Positions 42,561 to 54,645 of a stretch of DNA of 64,000 nucleotides are shown in pieces. Origin of the DNA: Symsagittifera roscoffensis (lineage: Eukaryota > Xenacoelomorpha > Acoela > Convolutidae); the NCBI RefSeq assembly GCF_963678635.1, contig NC_087068.1:22718388-22782387 (forward strand), read 5' to 3'. The notes below the pieces were generated by a model. The model was given only the letters and a program-made list of their open reading frames with translations, was not told the origin of the DNA and searched no databases. Each line of letters starts with the position of its first letter. Within the stretch, counting starts at the first letter, position 1. The position numbers were made by a program, and so were the translations under genes.

Positions 42561-44560
42561 TTTATGTATTGGAAACAGTTCAATTCTAAGACTATTTATT
42601 CAGATCCTTAAAACAAAACTTATTAAATTGCGAGAGTCAAGGTCCGAGACTAATGCTCTAACTTTCAAGTTAGTGCCAAATTTTGTGTTCCATGGCCCTT
42701 ATGACATAGTCTGGCGAGACTTTTTATAGCTCTGGCTTTATCGCCGCGCAATAGTCGGGGTAGTCTTGAATTTAGACGAGTTTTATGCCAAAATATATAA
42801 GGTCTGAAATTAAAGTTCAAATAATTTTCATACCAGACTTGAAGCCCAAAAAAAATTGCTCGATGTGATACTTAAATATTCAAGGAATGATGTTGAAAGA
42901 TATAAGTTTTGGATCATAAGGCATATGATATGCATCCTAGAAGCATCTGAGCTTTGTTAGCTTGCTAACTATTCACTAAAAGAATTCTGTGCATATCATA
43001 GACAACTGTTAGTATCATATTCCGAACACATAAATGATGTCGCTAAACTCATATCAGCGGGATGTTTAGAGGGGAGGATCCAGCGTTTGCGCCAATTCTT
43101 CAACCAATCCGAAAATATAGCCTTCGTGCTCGCGTAGCTCGCGGATATATCCTTGGGTGTCAAAAGAGATGCCATTTTTATCGGCTGCAAAAATCTGGAA
43201 CTAACACGTGGATACCAACCAGGGAGGAGAAACCTCGGAAGGGAAGGCCGTTGCGACTGATTGTATCGGCTAAAAACACTTTCGATCTGCTGATGTGCTG
43301 TATTTTTTACAATTGGTATAAATCTCGTGGACCAAGCTTGTACATGGTAATTTTTACAGTTATAACGGCAATAACTAATTCTCAGTTCTAAAATTTACTT
43401 GCATTTCAGTCTTAGCACGGTTCGTTTACCATTCCATTTCCCTCTTTTCGTTTTGTGTTTTCTTACCATGATCTAGTTCATATTTGTTCTATGACAGTTT
43501 TTGTTTGTTAGATTGGCAGAACATCAAATTGAACGAAAAGAATGGACAAAAAAAACAATTTGTTACACTCATAAAATAAAATTTCAGGCAAATTGAAATA
43601 TTTAGTGTTTGAATTGTTAGGATTTTTCCTTTCAGAACCGAATATCTTTTTTGACAATAAAAACGTTTGGTTGTTTTGACACGAAGTTCGTGTATGATAG
43701 GCTTCAGGCCTTAAATGTCCCAAAAATTGATTTTCCTGCTTCGAGTCTTATTAAAAAATTTTATGATCCGAAAAAATATTGCCAAATAGTTTGTATTTCT
43801 TATTAGCAAAACTCTTCAAAAGTGGTTTACTTTTTTGAGGTATCAATGAATTATTCAAATCATATGCTTCATATGCTGAGAGTTACCTTGCTATCAGCTG
43901 AGTTTGAGAAAAGTTGAATAACAATGAACAAACATCGCCGTTCTATCAAACACGTTTTTATCTGAGAGAAGCTCTTAATGCGGTTCTACGCATAATATTA
44001 GAGATTACTATGCTTAGTTCTCCAGCTCTTACTGATTCTGAAGTTCCTAAGCCTCTGCTTTCATTTCGAAGCGAAAAACGAGGTGTTAAAAATTAGGTGG
44101 AACAGTTGCCACGAGGGATAAAAGGTAAGAATCGACGCGCAATCAATTACTTTGGAGGTTAGATTTGAAATTAATCCTTAAAGTATGACGGAGTTGTTTC
44201 TGTCATCGGCGCGGTCAAAAATTTTACAAAATGCAGACCAGATCACGGAAACGTTTCTAAGGAGATTCGTGAAATTTGACCAAATTTGGTGTTCCTCTTA
44301 GACTTGAGAAATAGCGATTTCTAATATCCATTTTTATCCGCGAGGAAAACTATATTTTAGAGATGTTTCATCAGAAAAAAATGTCTTTGGAACAAATTTT
44401 TCTATATATTTTGACCATTGTCCGATGCATATGCCCAAAAAAAATTAGAAATGAAAACTTTCGGATCTCTTTTTTCAGTGCAAATTTAATTGAAATACAA
44501 TTTAAATTCTGTTTTTTCCCTCAGTTATTTTTTCAAGAACGCGAGTCCATTTTCGTTTTT
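42561..44560. other. Intergenic DNA upstream of the sulfotransferase gene
   Basis: A more GC-rich island at 43050-43270 is open in several frames on both strands (for example IFSDWLKNWRKRW on the minus strand), but neither splice sites nor motifs identify it. It may be an old mobile-element coding fragment. Confidence 0.4.
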
Positions 44561-44568
44561 GTTGAAGG

Positions 44569-44574
44569 TATAAA
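44569..44574 (+). promoter_or_regulatory. Possible TATA box of the sulfotransferase gene
   Basis: TATAAA 41 bases before the ATG. If used, it would leave a leader of only about ten bases. The motif may be chance in AT-rich DNA. Confidence 0.25.
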
Positions 44575-44609
44575 CCAGAACACCCAGAAGGGAGAATCAG
44601 AAGCCCACA

Positions 44610-44826
44610 ATGTCTGATCACGTGACTGGTTCATCATCCGATGAGAAAAAAAATGAGTCATCAGTTGACTTCCTCAGTGTTAGTAACGACGTCTGTGTGA
44701 TCAAAGACTGCTACAAGTACAAGGGGGTGGTGTTGGAGGACTTTGTGGACAAGCAGAGCATCCAGAAGATACCATATATGGAAGTGTACGAAGATGACAC
44801 TTTTATTGTGAGCTACCCCAGAACTG
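44610..44826 (+). CDS. Sulfotransferase exon 1
   Basis: ATG in context CCCACAATGTC; N-terminus MSDHVTGSSSDEKKNESSVD is about 30 residues longer than many SULTs and Ser/Glu-rich. Ends DTFIVSYPRTG with the donor ACTG|gttggt inside the PAPS loop. Confidence 0.9.
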
Positions 44827-47439
44827 GTTGGTATGGTAATCTATAATGTCACAGCAATCTATTTCTACCAGGGAGAGGAAATTTTTTGACTACCTTCTTC
44901 ATAGGTCAATCACAATTTCGAAATTTTTGATTTTTGTAAACTGTTTTGAAAGTATTCGACAAAAAAACTTCTTCGACTTTTTGCCACTCTTCTTTTAAAA
45001 TTACTGTTTTTGGCGCCAAGGGTGAGTTCATCGAAAACGAACCGAGTAACCGTTGAAAGGTGAACCTATCTCCACCAACCCAATCCGTCTCTGAGTTTAA
45101 TCATTTTTTGGTAGGAACCACCTGGACTGAGAAAATCCTCGCTTGTCTCCTCGAAGGAGTTGCAGTAGCCTCAACTATAGACGTCGAAGCCAGATTCCCT
45201 TTCCTCGACTTTACTCAGCCAGAACACCCAGACTGTCCCGCCTATGATGGACTGCAACTGGCACAGACACAGGCCAGACCGAGGTTCATCAAGAGTCATC
45301 TGCCGGCTAGTTTGCTGCCGGATATTCTGAGCAAAGGCAAGTACGATTTCGACTAGTAATGATGCGGTTGTGTACCAGTTCCCATTTTCCTTTTAAAATA
45401 CTTATAGTTATATCGTAAAAGAGTTAAGATTTTCTTCCAGAGTTTCAAGAAGTCAGCTGGATTTTGACTCACAACTTTTGTTGGAAAAAATCATAGTGAC
45501 AAGGAAAAGTTCATTCTAAAATCAGTCTAAAATATTTTAGAGGAAACCTCTTGCAAAAATTCCTCGGCTGATTAATCTCAACTTGAAGCAAGTTTTTCAA
45601 AGAAAACAGTTTTATGTAGACTTTTTGTTTCGACTACTGAAAGTGGGGAGGAGCTTTATCTTCGAGTGTATTTTACTATATTTTTGTTTTTACTTTTTGA
45701 CCATGCAAAATCAGGTACCACACATAATAATTTTTTCCAGTTCCTCTCATCACACCACGAACACAAATCGGCCCGATTTTTTGTTGAAGTTAAACTATTT
45801 ATTTTTTGTTTTTTAATGTATCTGGTTTAATGAACTTTCTGTGCTACTTGCACCGCAACTGGCTATCGTATCCTTGTTATTTAAATGTATTTTGTTTTGC
45901 TTTGTAACTTTTCCTCTAAAGTGTCTCTAAATTGTATCTTTTTCTCTCAATCGAAGGATGGGTACTTAGAGACCCGCCATGATCCGTACTCGTTGCCTGC
46001 GGATTCGAGTCAACAATACCCAGCCGGAAAATTGCATGTTGTTTCAAAGCAGGAGCACAATAGCGATATATCCGTATAGAACTAACAGCTCGTATAATGG
46101 TCCTTTCCCTTGTGAATAAATGGTAGTCATCTTCTTCATAAACAGGTGCGAAGATGATCTTCATCCAGCGTGACCCTGCCGACACCCTGGTGAGTCACTA
46201 CCACTTCTACAGAAACATAGTGTGGATCCAGTACAATGGAAGTCTGGACGCCATGCTGGAGGCATTCCTTTCAGACCAACACACATACGGCGGATACTTC
46301 AATTGGTACTAAAATTATTGTACTAAAGCTCTAGTTCTATCAATTAAATTTTTTTATCGATCGTTTATCAGAATCAGTCTGAATTTATTTGAAGATTTTT
46401 TCAGCGAGATGCAAATATTGCGTGATACTGAAAAATAGTGAGGGTTCTAATCAATTCGAATCAAATTTTTTAAAATCACTCTCATTATAAAAATCCGTGT
46501 TCCGAAGCTTTAAGAAAAACGTCATATAATATCATCAGAAGGTTCAGAAAATGATAGTCAAGATACAAATCACACTTTTCATGAAAATCAGTTTAGCATG
46601 CTTCAGACGCAGAATCTTAATACTTCTAACCACTGTGAGAAATGATGAAATTGATGAAATATATTTCGTAAAAAACCCTGTAGGTATAGATGACACTATT
46701 TAATAGAATAATTTTTCAAAATCTTGATGAAAAGTAAACTTCAGGTATCGAGACTGGGCTAAAGCGTTGGAGAAGTACCCAGGGGCCAAAGTGCATTTTC
46801 TCAACTACGAGACCATGAAAGCAGACTTGGAGGGAGAGATAGAGAAACTAGCTGGCTTCATCGGGAAGACAGTGTCCAGCGAAGAGGTGAAGGAAATGGC
46901 ACAGGTTAGCATTACGAATCAGAGTAGTTAAAAGTAGTTTACTGAATGGACGTTGTCTAATTTATTGGCTCTCCTGAATGAATAGAGTTAGAGTACGGGG
47001 GGGGGGGGTTAAAATTTGCGAGAGGCAAGACAAATTCTGGTATCTTCTATTGGCAGCCGGTGAACTTTTCCGATCCCAGCCAGATAATATCGTTATTTTC
47101 GTAATACTAGATGTTCGGTCATTCTTTTTATACAGAACTTCGACAAGAAAATTGGGTGCAAGTTTGTTGACAGTTTGTATTACCTATGAAGCATTGGGTA
47201 TCATTATGAAGCATAGCTATCTAGGGTATAATACCTGCATTGGGGTTTATTTCTTGCAGGTGAGTGGGTTTGAGCACATGAAGAAAAACGTGGACATTCC
47301 CGGGGTGCCCAATTTCATCAGATCGGGCAAGGTGGGAGAGGGTAAACAGACTCTGAATGCACAACAGCTGCAGAAGATCAAGGAGAAAACAGACGAGCTC
47401 AAATCCACTGCTATTGCTCTCAAGATGAACAATTATTAA
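44610..47439 (+). CDS. Cytosolic sulfotransferase (SULT family), five exons
   Basis: Transfers a sulfuryl group from PAPS to a small acceptor in the cytosol. Exons: 44610-44826, 45115-45336, 46146-46305, 46745-46904, 47260-47439; all phases agree, giving 312 residues, close to the usual 290-300. YPRTGTTWTEK is the 5'-phosphosulfate loop, split by intron 1. IKSHLP carries the catalytic His. IFIQRDPADTLVSHYHF is the 3'-phosphate region. Near the C-terminus NFIRSGKVGEGKQTL stands where the family has RKGxxGDWK, so Trp is Gly. There is no signal peptide or membrane span. Intron 2 uses a GC donor. The acceptor substrate cannot be told from sequence. Confidence 0.94.
45115..45336 (+). CDS. Sulfotransferase exon 2
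   Basis: Acceptor ttttttggtag. Starts TTWTEKILACLLEG and contains RFIKSHLPASLLPDI with the catalytic His. The donor must be AAAG|GCAAGT: the nearby GT at 45341 leaves the wrong phase for exon 3. Confidence 0.88.
45628..45875 (+). mobile_element. Repeat family N copy in sulfotransferase intron 2
   Basis: Starts near TTTCGACTACTGAAAGTGGG and ends TGTGCTACTTGCACCGCAAC...ATCCTTG, keeping most of the TGTGC/GCACA hairpin. Internal text (CATGCAAAATCAGGTACCAC, then ATCACACCACGAACAC) matches the copy at 30094. Confidence 0.55.
46146..46305 (+). CDS. Sulfotransferase exon 3
   Basis: Acceptor cataaacag, donor TTG|gtacta. Encodes AKMIFIQRDPADTLVSHYHF, which binds the 3'-phosphate of PAPS, and GGYFNW at the end. 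Confidence 0.92.
46745..46904 (+). CDS. Sulfotransferase exon 4
   Basis: Acceptor aaacttcag, donor CAG|gttagc. Encodes YRDWAKALEKYPGAKVHFLN and YETMKADLEGEIEKLAGFIG, the conserved helix and strand before the C-terminal cap. Confidence 0.92.
47260..47439 (+). CDS. Sulfotransferase exon 5
   Basis: Acceptor tttcttgcag. Encodes VSGFEHMKKNVDIPGVPNFI, RSGKVGEGKQTLNAQQ and the end ALKMNNY-stop. The Trp of the usual GDWK is absent. Confidence 0.92.
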   Translation: MSGFEHMKKNVDIPGVPNFIRSGKVGEGKQTLNAQQLQKIKEKTDELKSTAIALKMNNY

Positions 47440-47442
47440 ATC

Positions 47443-47448
47443 AATAAA
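47443..47448 (+). terminator. Polyadenylation signal of the sulfotransferase gene
   Basis: AATAAA only four bases after the stop codon; a second AATAAA lies near 47469. Confidence 0.55.
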
Positions 47449-47599
47449 ACAATCTAAAACTTGTTTAACAATAAATGTGAGTAAATTGTCACATAATAAT
47501 GTATTTCAGTTTGTAAGTGTTTTTGTAAAACATAGCGAAGTATGTATGGTGCTTACCAATGCAATTCAAAATTCAGTTAAATATAAACCCTCACACTAA

Positions 47600-48960
47600 A
47601 AAAATCTATAACCACCAATATGAAGGACGAGTTCAACAAGGGCCTAGAATATAATCGGGCAAGGGACAAAAAACTAAACAGTGAAGCAAGGCAATCAAAG
47701 ACATTGCGGACATTATTTGTCGAATTGTATCTATGGTCTCAATTCCTTGAGCCGTTTCTTTGCGTTTTTTTTGAGTTCGAAATGAAAGATTAGAATCTAG
47801 AATAAAACCTAAGTTTTTGCATTCAGATTTTTTCTCTACAAAATGATCATTGATAACAAGACGGTCTGATTCCAATTTCTGTTTATCATTTTTTTGATAG
47901 AAAAGTTAAAAACTCGATTTTGACGCATTTAGATTTAACAATTTCTCAGCAGAAAAGGAAGTAAGCTCGTGTAAGGATTTTTATAATTGACTCAGTGCAT
48001 CACTTGAAATTATAAACGACGCATACGCCTTGCAATTGTCTGCATGCTGTGCCAAATTACATTCATAGCAGATACGTCTTTGAAAATCATTAAAATATAA
48101 ATTGAACAACAACGGACCCAGTACTGTTTCTTGTGGCACACCTTCTTTGATTTCAAACAATGCAAAAAACTTCCATTCAATATGACTCTTTATGAGTCAT
48201 TCAAAAACTTCAATTAATGTATTAGCTTCTGTTAAAAGCCAAGATAGCGTAACTTTCCAACTAGAATATTATGAGAATTAGAGTCAAAAGCTTTTAAAAG
48301 ATCCAACAAAGCCTCATGAACAATTTTTTGGAATCAATTTCATTCGAATAATTTCGAAATTTTTAAAAATGCCCAGGTTTTTAAAATTAGTCGATAGGGA
48401 TGAGGATCTAGTGGATTTTTTTTTTGAATAATGGAGTCATACTACTTTTTTCAGTTCAGTCGGAAAAACATCCTTATATATGCAGGCATTAATAACAAAC
48501 GTTAAGTGTTGAATAATTATTGATTCACCATCAAATATTGCCCAAGCAGGAACAGTACAAGGTCCTAGAGGTTTTCGGATGTTTATTTTTTGCATCATAT
48601 CATAACATGGCTTCACTGTTATGTGCCAAAACTTAAACATTGGTAATTCAGAAGTTCCTGGATTTAATAATTGAGGTTAGGCAGGGCTAAAATATTCCCC
48701 CAAATTTGAAAAAAAACATAGTTCAAGTGATTGGCTATTTTAAAGTCCTGTGTGATCATTTCATTGAATGAATTACGCAGAGCAGTAGTTCTGGAATTGA
48801 TGGAAATGGATCTTCGAATGAGAAAAATGATTCGCTCGATTGAGCTGAGAAAAGAGTAGCATAAATGCGAAAAGTTTTCCTGTTCATTTTTAAACACTCT
48901 ACCTAATTGATCATGACTAAGACAATATTTTTGCAAATTTTTTTGAATTTTTGCTTCGGC
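47600..48960 (-). pseudogene. Decayed LINE reverse transcriptase
   Basis: On the minus strand, in order from 48960 down: FKNEQENFSHLCY and DFKIANHLNYVF (region before the RT), KINIRKPLGPCTVPAW (fingers), FPTELKKVV, then ALLDLLKAFDSNSHNIL, a GVPQETVLGPLLFNLYFNDF block, QHADNC where the YADD box should be, and finally CKNLGFILDSNLSFRT. The order is that of jockey/CR1-type LINEs. Many stops and frame changes; the catalytic box is lost. It lies about 150 bases beyond the sulfotransferase polyadenylation signal, tail to tail. Confidence 0.8.
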
Positions 48961-50160
48961 AAGCTAGAAAAAATTTTAATTTCGTTTTTTTTTCGTGCAT
49001 TCTAAATCTAACCAATCCATTTTCAGCACATTTTTGCTTTAAAAATACGAACAAATTTCTTATGAGGATTTTTTACCAGCTTTGTAGTACTTTGAGTGTG
49101 CGGCAAGAGCTATAAATGCCAATTCAAATAAGGCAGCTTCAATGGCTCAAATTAGATGTTCACCAGAACAAAAACAATCACTTTTTAACTGGCCTTTGAT
49201 GTGCACAAAAATTTAGCAAAAAAAATGATAAATTTTTAAAGTTTGCGTTTTTCTTTGAAAATTCATGATTTTATAAGAAAAGCTTTTGCAGTTTGCAGCT
49301 AATTTTATTGGCGATCGGATTATTCAAGGTTTTGCCCTCTTGACCGTCCGCACTCCAGCGATGACTCCAGAGCTAGCCGCTATAACTTTAAGACAAAGAA
49401 GGGTTTCCTCACTTATGGATTTTGTACCCTTACAGTTGAACGATATTTTCGTGAAACGAATATTTGCATACCCACCAAATTTTGATGTTTGTTCGCAATT
49501 ATCCCTGAATATAGAAAAAACCTTTAAGGTTTTGTAGATTGGTTTTCTTGCAATGTTATGCAGGAGTTTTCAGAATTTATTTAAAACACTGATATTGACA
49601 AATAGATCGCCAAACCGAGCTAATTGCAATTGCTGTAATGAGTTCATTTCCATGTTGGAGCCCTCGAGACTATTACAAAGTTCAACTAAGCTCCTGTTCA
49701 GTTTCTCCTAAGAACTGCAAAGTAAGATTAGGACTAGTGTGAGTGGTATGTCTTTTCTGAGACTTTTAGCCCCGCCATGAAGCTTGGCGTTTTGCTCACT
49801 TGTTAACCTTAACCTAGTGTAGAAAGTTTCACCAAACTTTTCTCTGTTTTTTTTCGATCAAAAGCTCATTTATGATACCTTCTTCAAATTTCTTCAGAAA
49901 TGGGTCCATCTGTAACATTGGCCAAAAACAAACTTAGTGTAGGGAATTGAAAAATTCCTTGTTCGAAAATTGTCAAGGTCATGTTCTGAACTAGTTTGGC
50001 GAAGGTCATTGCTAAATCATGGTGTCTGAGAACTGATTATTTAATAATTATTTGAGATTTTTGACAAAAAAAGAACCGGAGATCTAGAACCTTGCTCAGC
50101 TTAAATTAGCGATATTTATGCCAAAGACAGGGAAACCCGGGACAACCAGAAAAACATAGA
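48961..50160. other. Intergenic DNA, no gene identified
   Basis: An 83-residue plus-strand ORF at 49286-49537 has no splice sites or recognised motif and is probably accidental. Confidence 0.4.
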
Positions 50161-51790
50161 CTCTTGGCAGGTGGTAAAACACACAAAAACCAAAAACTTG
50201 GCAGGTGGTAAAAGTTCCTGTCAATATTATTCGATACACAATATTTCAGGATATATTTTATTATTTCAAGATATATTTTATTTCAATTCTTCTCAAGATT
50301 TTTCGATATCAGAATTGCAGTATTTAGCGCTGAATGCGTACCCAGACGAGTCTCAAGACATAGTGGATCACCGAGTGCAACGATATTCTCTCTAGGGGAT
50401 TCACCACATGCAGGTCAATTAATCTACCCGAGGGAAAACGTCGACCATAGGGACAAAAGAGTCATTGGGCGTAAAATTGCCGCAATTATTTTACTTGGCG
50501 AAAGTCAACCAATTTAGGAGACAGTGCTGTTGAAAAAAGAGACAAACCACACCAAGGACATCAAGGTTTCCTCCGCTATCAAATTCTAACGTTTCAGTGT
50601 GAAGTTACATTTGAACGGAAACTTGGTACCGTGGCTGTTAAACAGCAGGAATAGCATTTGCTTCGACACATATGAATGGCTTGGAAAAACGGGAAGCATA
50701 AAATTTGTTTTTAGTAAAGTACTCGCTGCCAATTTTTCGATGTTGAAAATAGTTGGCAATGTGCGCATCAAAATCAAAATGAAACCCGAACCCGAATGGT
50801 TTGCTCAGGGTTTTTTGATAACGGAAGATAACTGCTACCTTGCATTCTTGTTTTGGATTTCTTGAGCGAGCTAGAACGTTTTCTAAAGATTGGCGAACAG
50901 GTGCTGTACAGTAAAAAGATTAGACAGTGCTACCTAAATCAGCACAAACAGCTACCGTTGTCCAAAATTTTGCAATAGCAACGAGAAATGCAGAAATCCA
51001 CAGCAGATATCAAAAGTTAGTAAAAACTGTCATGAAGGATGAAAATGGTACCATCCTCAATAGCAAGAACGTTTAACCAAAGACATAGAGGAGCTCAAAT
51101 AACAAACCGGACTACTTGCAGTTAATTGACTGATAAAAAACAGTTTTCTTGAAGGTGCTGAGTACACAAAAGGAAATTTTTCATGTTAACCATGCAAAAT
51201 TGCTCAAAACACCGATTGAAGAAATCAGATTCAAGTCAACGTACTTTTTAGAAACAAGGAACGACCGCAGTATCAGGAGCCCTTTCAATCAGCCAAATAG
51301 GCTACGCTGGGCGTGCACGATTATAATTAGATGGAAAGCCGAAATTATAGATGAGGTTTGATAGACTTAGCCAGTTCTTCTTACGCAGCTTAGCAGATTT
51401 TGAAGTTTGGGATAGAATCAAACTTTAAATCGAATTAAACGCTGATGTGAAACAATTTCGGCGTGGATACGGAAGTAAAAACTTTCAAAAGCGGAAAAAA
51501 GCGGCCTAATTGAACCAATTCACTCAAACTGGGTATCCCCATCATTACTCGTTGAGAAAAAATTAAGGTTACAACAGATTAGCAGTTGATTATAAAGAAT
51601 TTAACAATACCATTGTATAGACAAGCTGGTACCTAATAAGTTAGGAGATGTCCTTCACTCAATGGATGTCAGCTTTTTCTTCTCGAACTTTGCTTTTACT
51701 TCTGGCTACTTTCAAAGGGTACCAGAGAGAGACTCACAAAATCTTACAGTTTATTTATGAGAAAAACGGTGAAACCGAGCAAATCAGAAA
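50160..51790 (+). pseudogene. Decayed Ty3/gypsy gag-protease-RT
   Basis: Plus-strand fragments in gypsy order: ELQYLALNAYPDESQDIV (gag-like, about 50300-50360), a protease-like block at 50600-50860 where the LLDTGAS catalytic motif has become LLNSRNS, and at 51500-51730 an RT start, SGLIEPIHSNWVSPSLLVEK followed by the palm text FAFTSGYFQRVPERDSQN. Stops and frameshifts throughout, and the protease catalytic Asp is Asn. No LTRs seen. Confidence 0.7.
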
Positions 51791-52050
51791 AACATAGAAT
51801 CTTTCATAGTCTGTTGTGTTGGTTAACACCCGATAAAACTGAATCCTTTTTTGTATATTTTAAAAAACAAATGGAACCGCTGTTACACTAATTAAATAAT
51901 TACGACTACTTCAGAGCGTATTATAACTGAATGTTAACAAAAATTCAAGAAAAAAAGTGGTTCAACTCCTACTTAACCGTTGGAAAGGCACTCGCTTGGA
52001 GGTAATCTTGATGTGTAAGTAAAGCGACAGAAAAAAACAAGAATCATGAA

Positions 52051-52250
52051 NNNNNNNNNNNNNNNNNNNNNNNNNNNNNNNNNNNNNNNNNNNNNNNNNN
52101 NNNNNNNNNNNNNNNNNNNNNNNNNNNNNNNNNNNNNNNNNNNNNNNNNNNNNNNNNNNNNNNNNNNNNNNNNNNNNNNNNNNNNNNNNNNNNNNNNNNN
52201 NNNNNNNNNNNNNNNNNNNNNNNNNNNNNNNNNNNNNNNNNNNNNNNNNN
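52051..52250. other. Assembly gap (200 N)
   Basis: Exactly 200 N, a common placeholder length. It lies just before the large tandem array, so the array's first unit may be incomplete or mis-sized. Confidence 0.99.
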
Positions 52251-52389
52251 AGAAAGCTGAGAACCTGACTACCATCCGTTAAGTCTTTTTTTATTTTGAA
52301 ATAAAATCAAATAAGGTTTACAAGAATCCATGTTGTGGATATAATTGCACCTATAATTGCAACCACTAGAAATGACGAGCTCTGAAAAG

Positions 52390-54645
52390 AGGACTCACCC
52401 GTAGGACAATGTCTAAGTCAGTGTGGAAATGAGGGCTCGGTCGCGAGAATGTCATTGGAGGTTATAGACCAAGCTAACACCAACCAACGTGAAGCTACTG
52501 ACATTAGGAGCACTTTACATCTGAAAGGAGAGACTGAGAACAAACACGCGCGACGAGTTCAGGAGCTGGGAACAGACCCTTAAACTAGATTCCGAAAAAC
52601 AAAATTCCGGCTTGTACAAAAACAAAAAAAATCGAAGAAGAAATTGACATATTTCGAAATTGGAATACAATACAAATCGAAAAACTAACTTTAAATTCAA
52701 TTTAGGTTAAAGATAAAATTAATAGAATAGATTAGAAACTTAAGTCTGATGATAAAATCATGATGTAATTTTGGCGCGAATTTTAAATTTGCAAACTTCT
52801 GATTGGATGAAATTTTTAATTCGTATAGCCAATGTCTTAGGATGTATTTATGATTGATGATCACTTAATAAATTTTGAATACTTTCAAACTTGACGATGT
52901 ACAAATGTGTGAAAAAGATCGTAATTTACATTTTTAGTTCTCTAGAGCTGATTAACACTCCTATTGTCACTAGTGTTCAAAATCGATAGGTAATAGTCTT
53001 TTTTTTCCAGCGACCTTTCCCGCTGATTAATTCGGCTGTTATGTTTTTGTAAAAGTTTCTTACAATTATTGCGTTTTTCGGAAATTCTGGTTCTATTCTC
53101 GGTTCAAGCGTAATTTGGGACTAATTCGAATAGCTTCGAAAAGCTGCTCGCACAGAGGGTTCGACTATGCACTTCTATCAAAAAGGCTCAGTTAATGTTT
53201 TCTTTTCACTGAATAGAGTCAGACCAAGCAATTCTACATACCCTATTGTTTAGATGGCAAATGATGATTAGACCAAAAGCATGCCTCAATGAAATGTGGA
53301 ATGACTTCTCGGACGGATTAAATCTCAGCCTACGCGGAAATAGCGCGAATTACATCGCTCGTTATTCATCCCAAATTAGCAAAGCTTAAACACCTATAAC
53401 GTAACAAGAATTGAACACAGCTGTATTATTTCTTGTTAAATTCGATCGCAGGTCAACATTGTTTTTTGTTTCAAATGTAATTTTCTGTCAAAAGTTGCTC
53501 ATTAAAAAGCCAAAGTTTGTCTGGAAAAGACTAATCCGATAGCAAATTTTTTATTATAATCTTCGCAAGTCATCAGAAGGTCAAACGTATGATAGTAACC
53601 GAGGTACTATGATATCATTCCTTCCCGGTATCAGTCGTTCCCGGATAGCCGGATAATTTATATTCGCTCAAAGCCAAAAATCAAACAGGATCTACCTGAC
53701 AGGACAATCTGTGGTTTTCTTGAGAAATGGATGAGGGTGGAGTAGAGATTGTCAAGTAACTTAAAATGGTCGAATTTCCGATGAATCAGAATGCAGCAAA
53801 GTCGATCTCTCGACTCAATAAAAAGCTCTAGTGTTAATTTACTGTTTTTAATTATAAGGGTGTAAGTAGGTCCGTCAAATGTCGAAGAAAACAAATTGAG
53901 GGCGAGTGTTTGCTTTAAAAAAATCGAAAGTTTGATCGACCTTTTCTATCATCCCGAATTTTGTCAAAAGTTGCTCATTAAACAACCAAAGTTTGTCTGG
54001 AAAAAAACTAACTCGATATCAAACTTTCCATTATATTCTTTGAAAGTCATCAGAAGGTCAAACGTATGATAGTAACCGAGGTACTATGATATCTTTCGTT
54101 CCCGGTCTCATTCGTTCCCGGATAGCCGGATAATTTGTATTCGCTCCAAGCCAAAATTCAGTCGGGATCTAATTGACAATCTGTGCATTTCTTAACAAAT
54201 GGGTGAGGGTGGAGTAATGATTGTCAAGTAACCTAAAATGATCGAATTTCCGATGAATCAGAACGCAGCAATGTCGATTTTTGTTACATATATATTTTTG
54301 TTTTATATGTAAAATTCTGTCAAAATTTGATCATTAAAAAGCCAAAGTTCGTCTGGAGAAAAACTAACCCGATAGCAAAGTTTCCATTAAATTCTTCAAA
54401 GCCATCAGAAGGGCAAGTGGTTGCTTTTTTAAAGCAAATTAGCCTAATTGTTGGGATAAAATTATTAAATAGTTTCATGTGTTATGATACGCTCATAATG
54501 GTACGCTTGTAAGAAGAAGGCCCGGTACAGGAACTTAGAGACAAGCTTGTCAAGCCGCGATACTCCCCCTCTACCCGGATATCCCCACCGGAGCCTCCAC
54601 CCGTGAAAAACCACGTTGTAACTGCTTTCATTTCTTTTTTGTTAT
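52390..54645 (+). repeat. Large tandem array, unit 1
   Basis: Contains, in order: a partial copy of the GIY-YIG-like ORF (52395-52560), a conserved AT-rich body, a diverged family H repeat in minus orientation (about 53305-53530), three copies of a GTCAAAA...GCTCATTAAA...AGTTTGTCTGG sub-repeat (53486, 53962, 54317), and an end block GCCCGGTACAGGAA...GACAAGCTTGTC. The start is close to the N gap. Confidence 0.85.

Noticed and set aside
43062-43391. 109-codon plus-strand ORF in a GC-richer island
   Set aside because: Both strands are open here and no motif is recognisable; recorded only as a possible old mobile-element fragment.
49286-49537. 83-codon ORF starting MQFAANFIGDRII
   Set aside because: No motif, splice site or repeat supports it.
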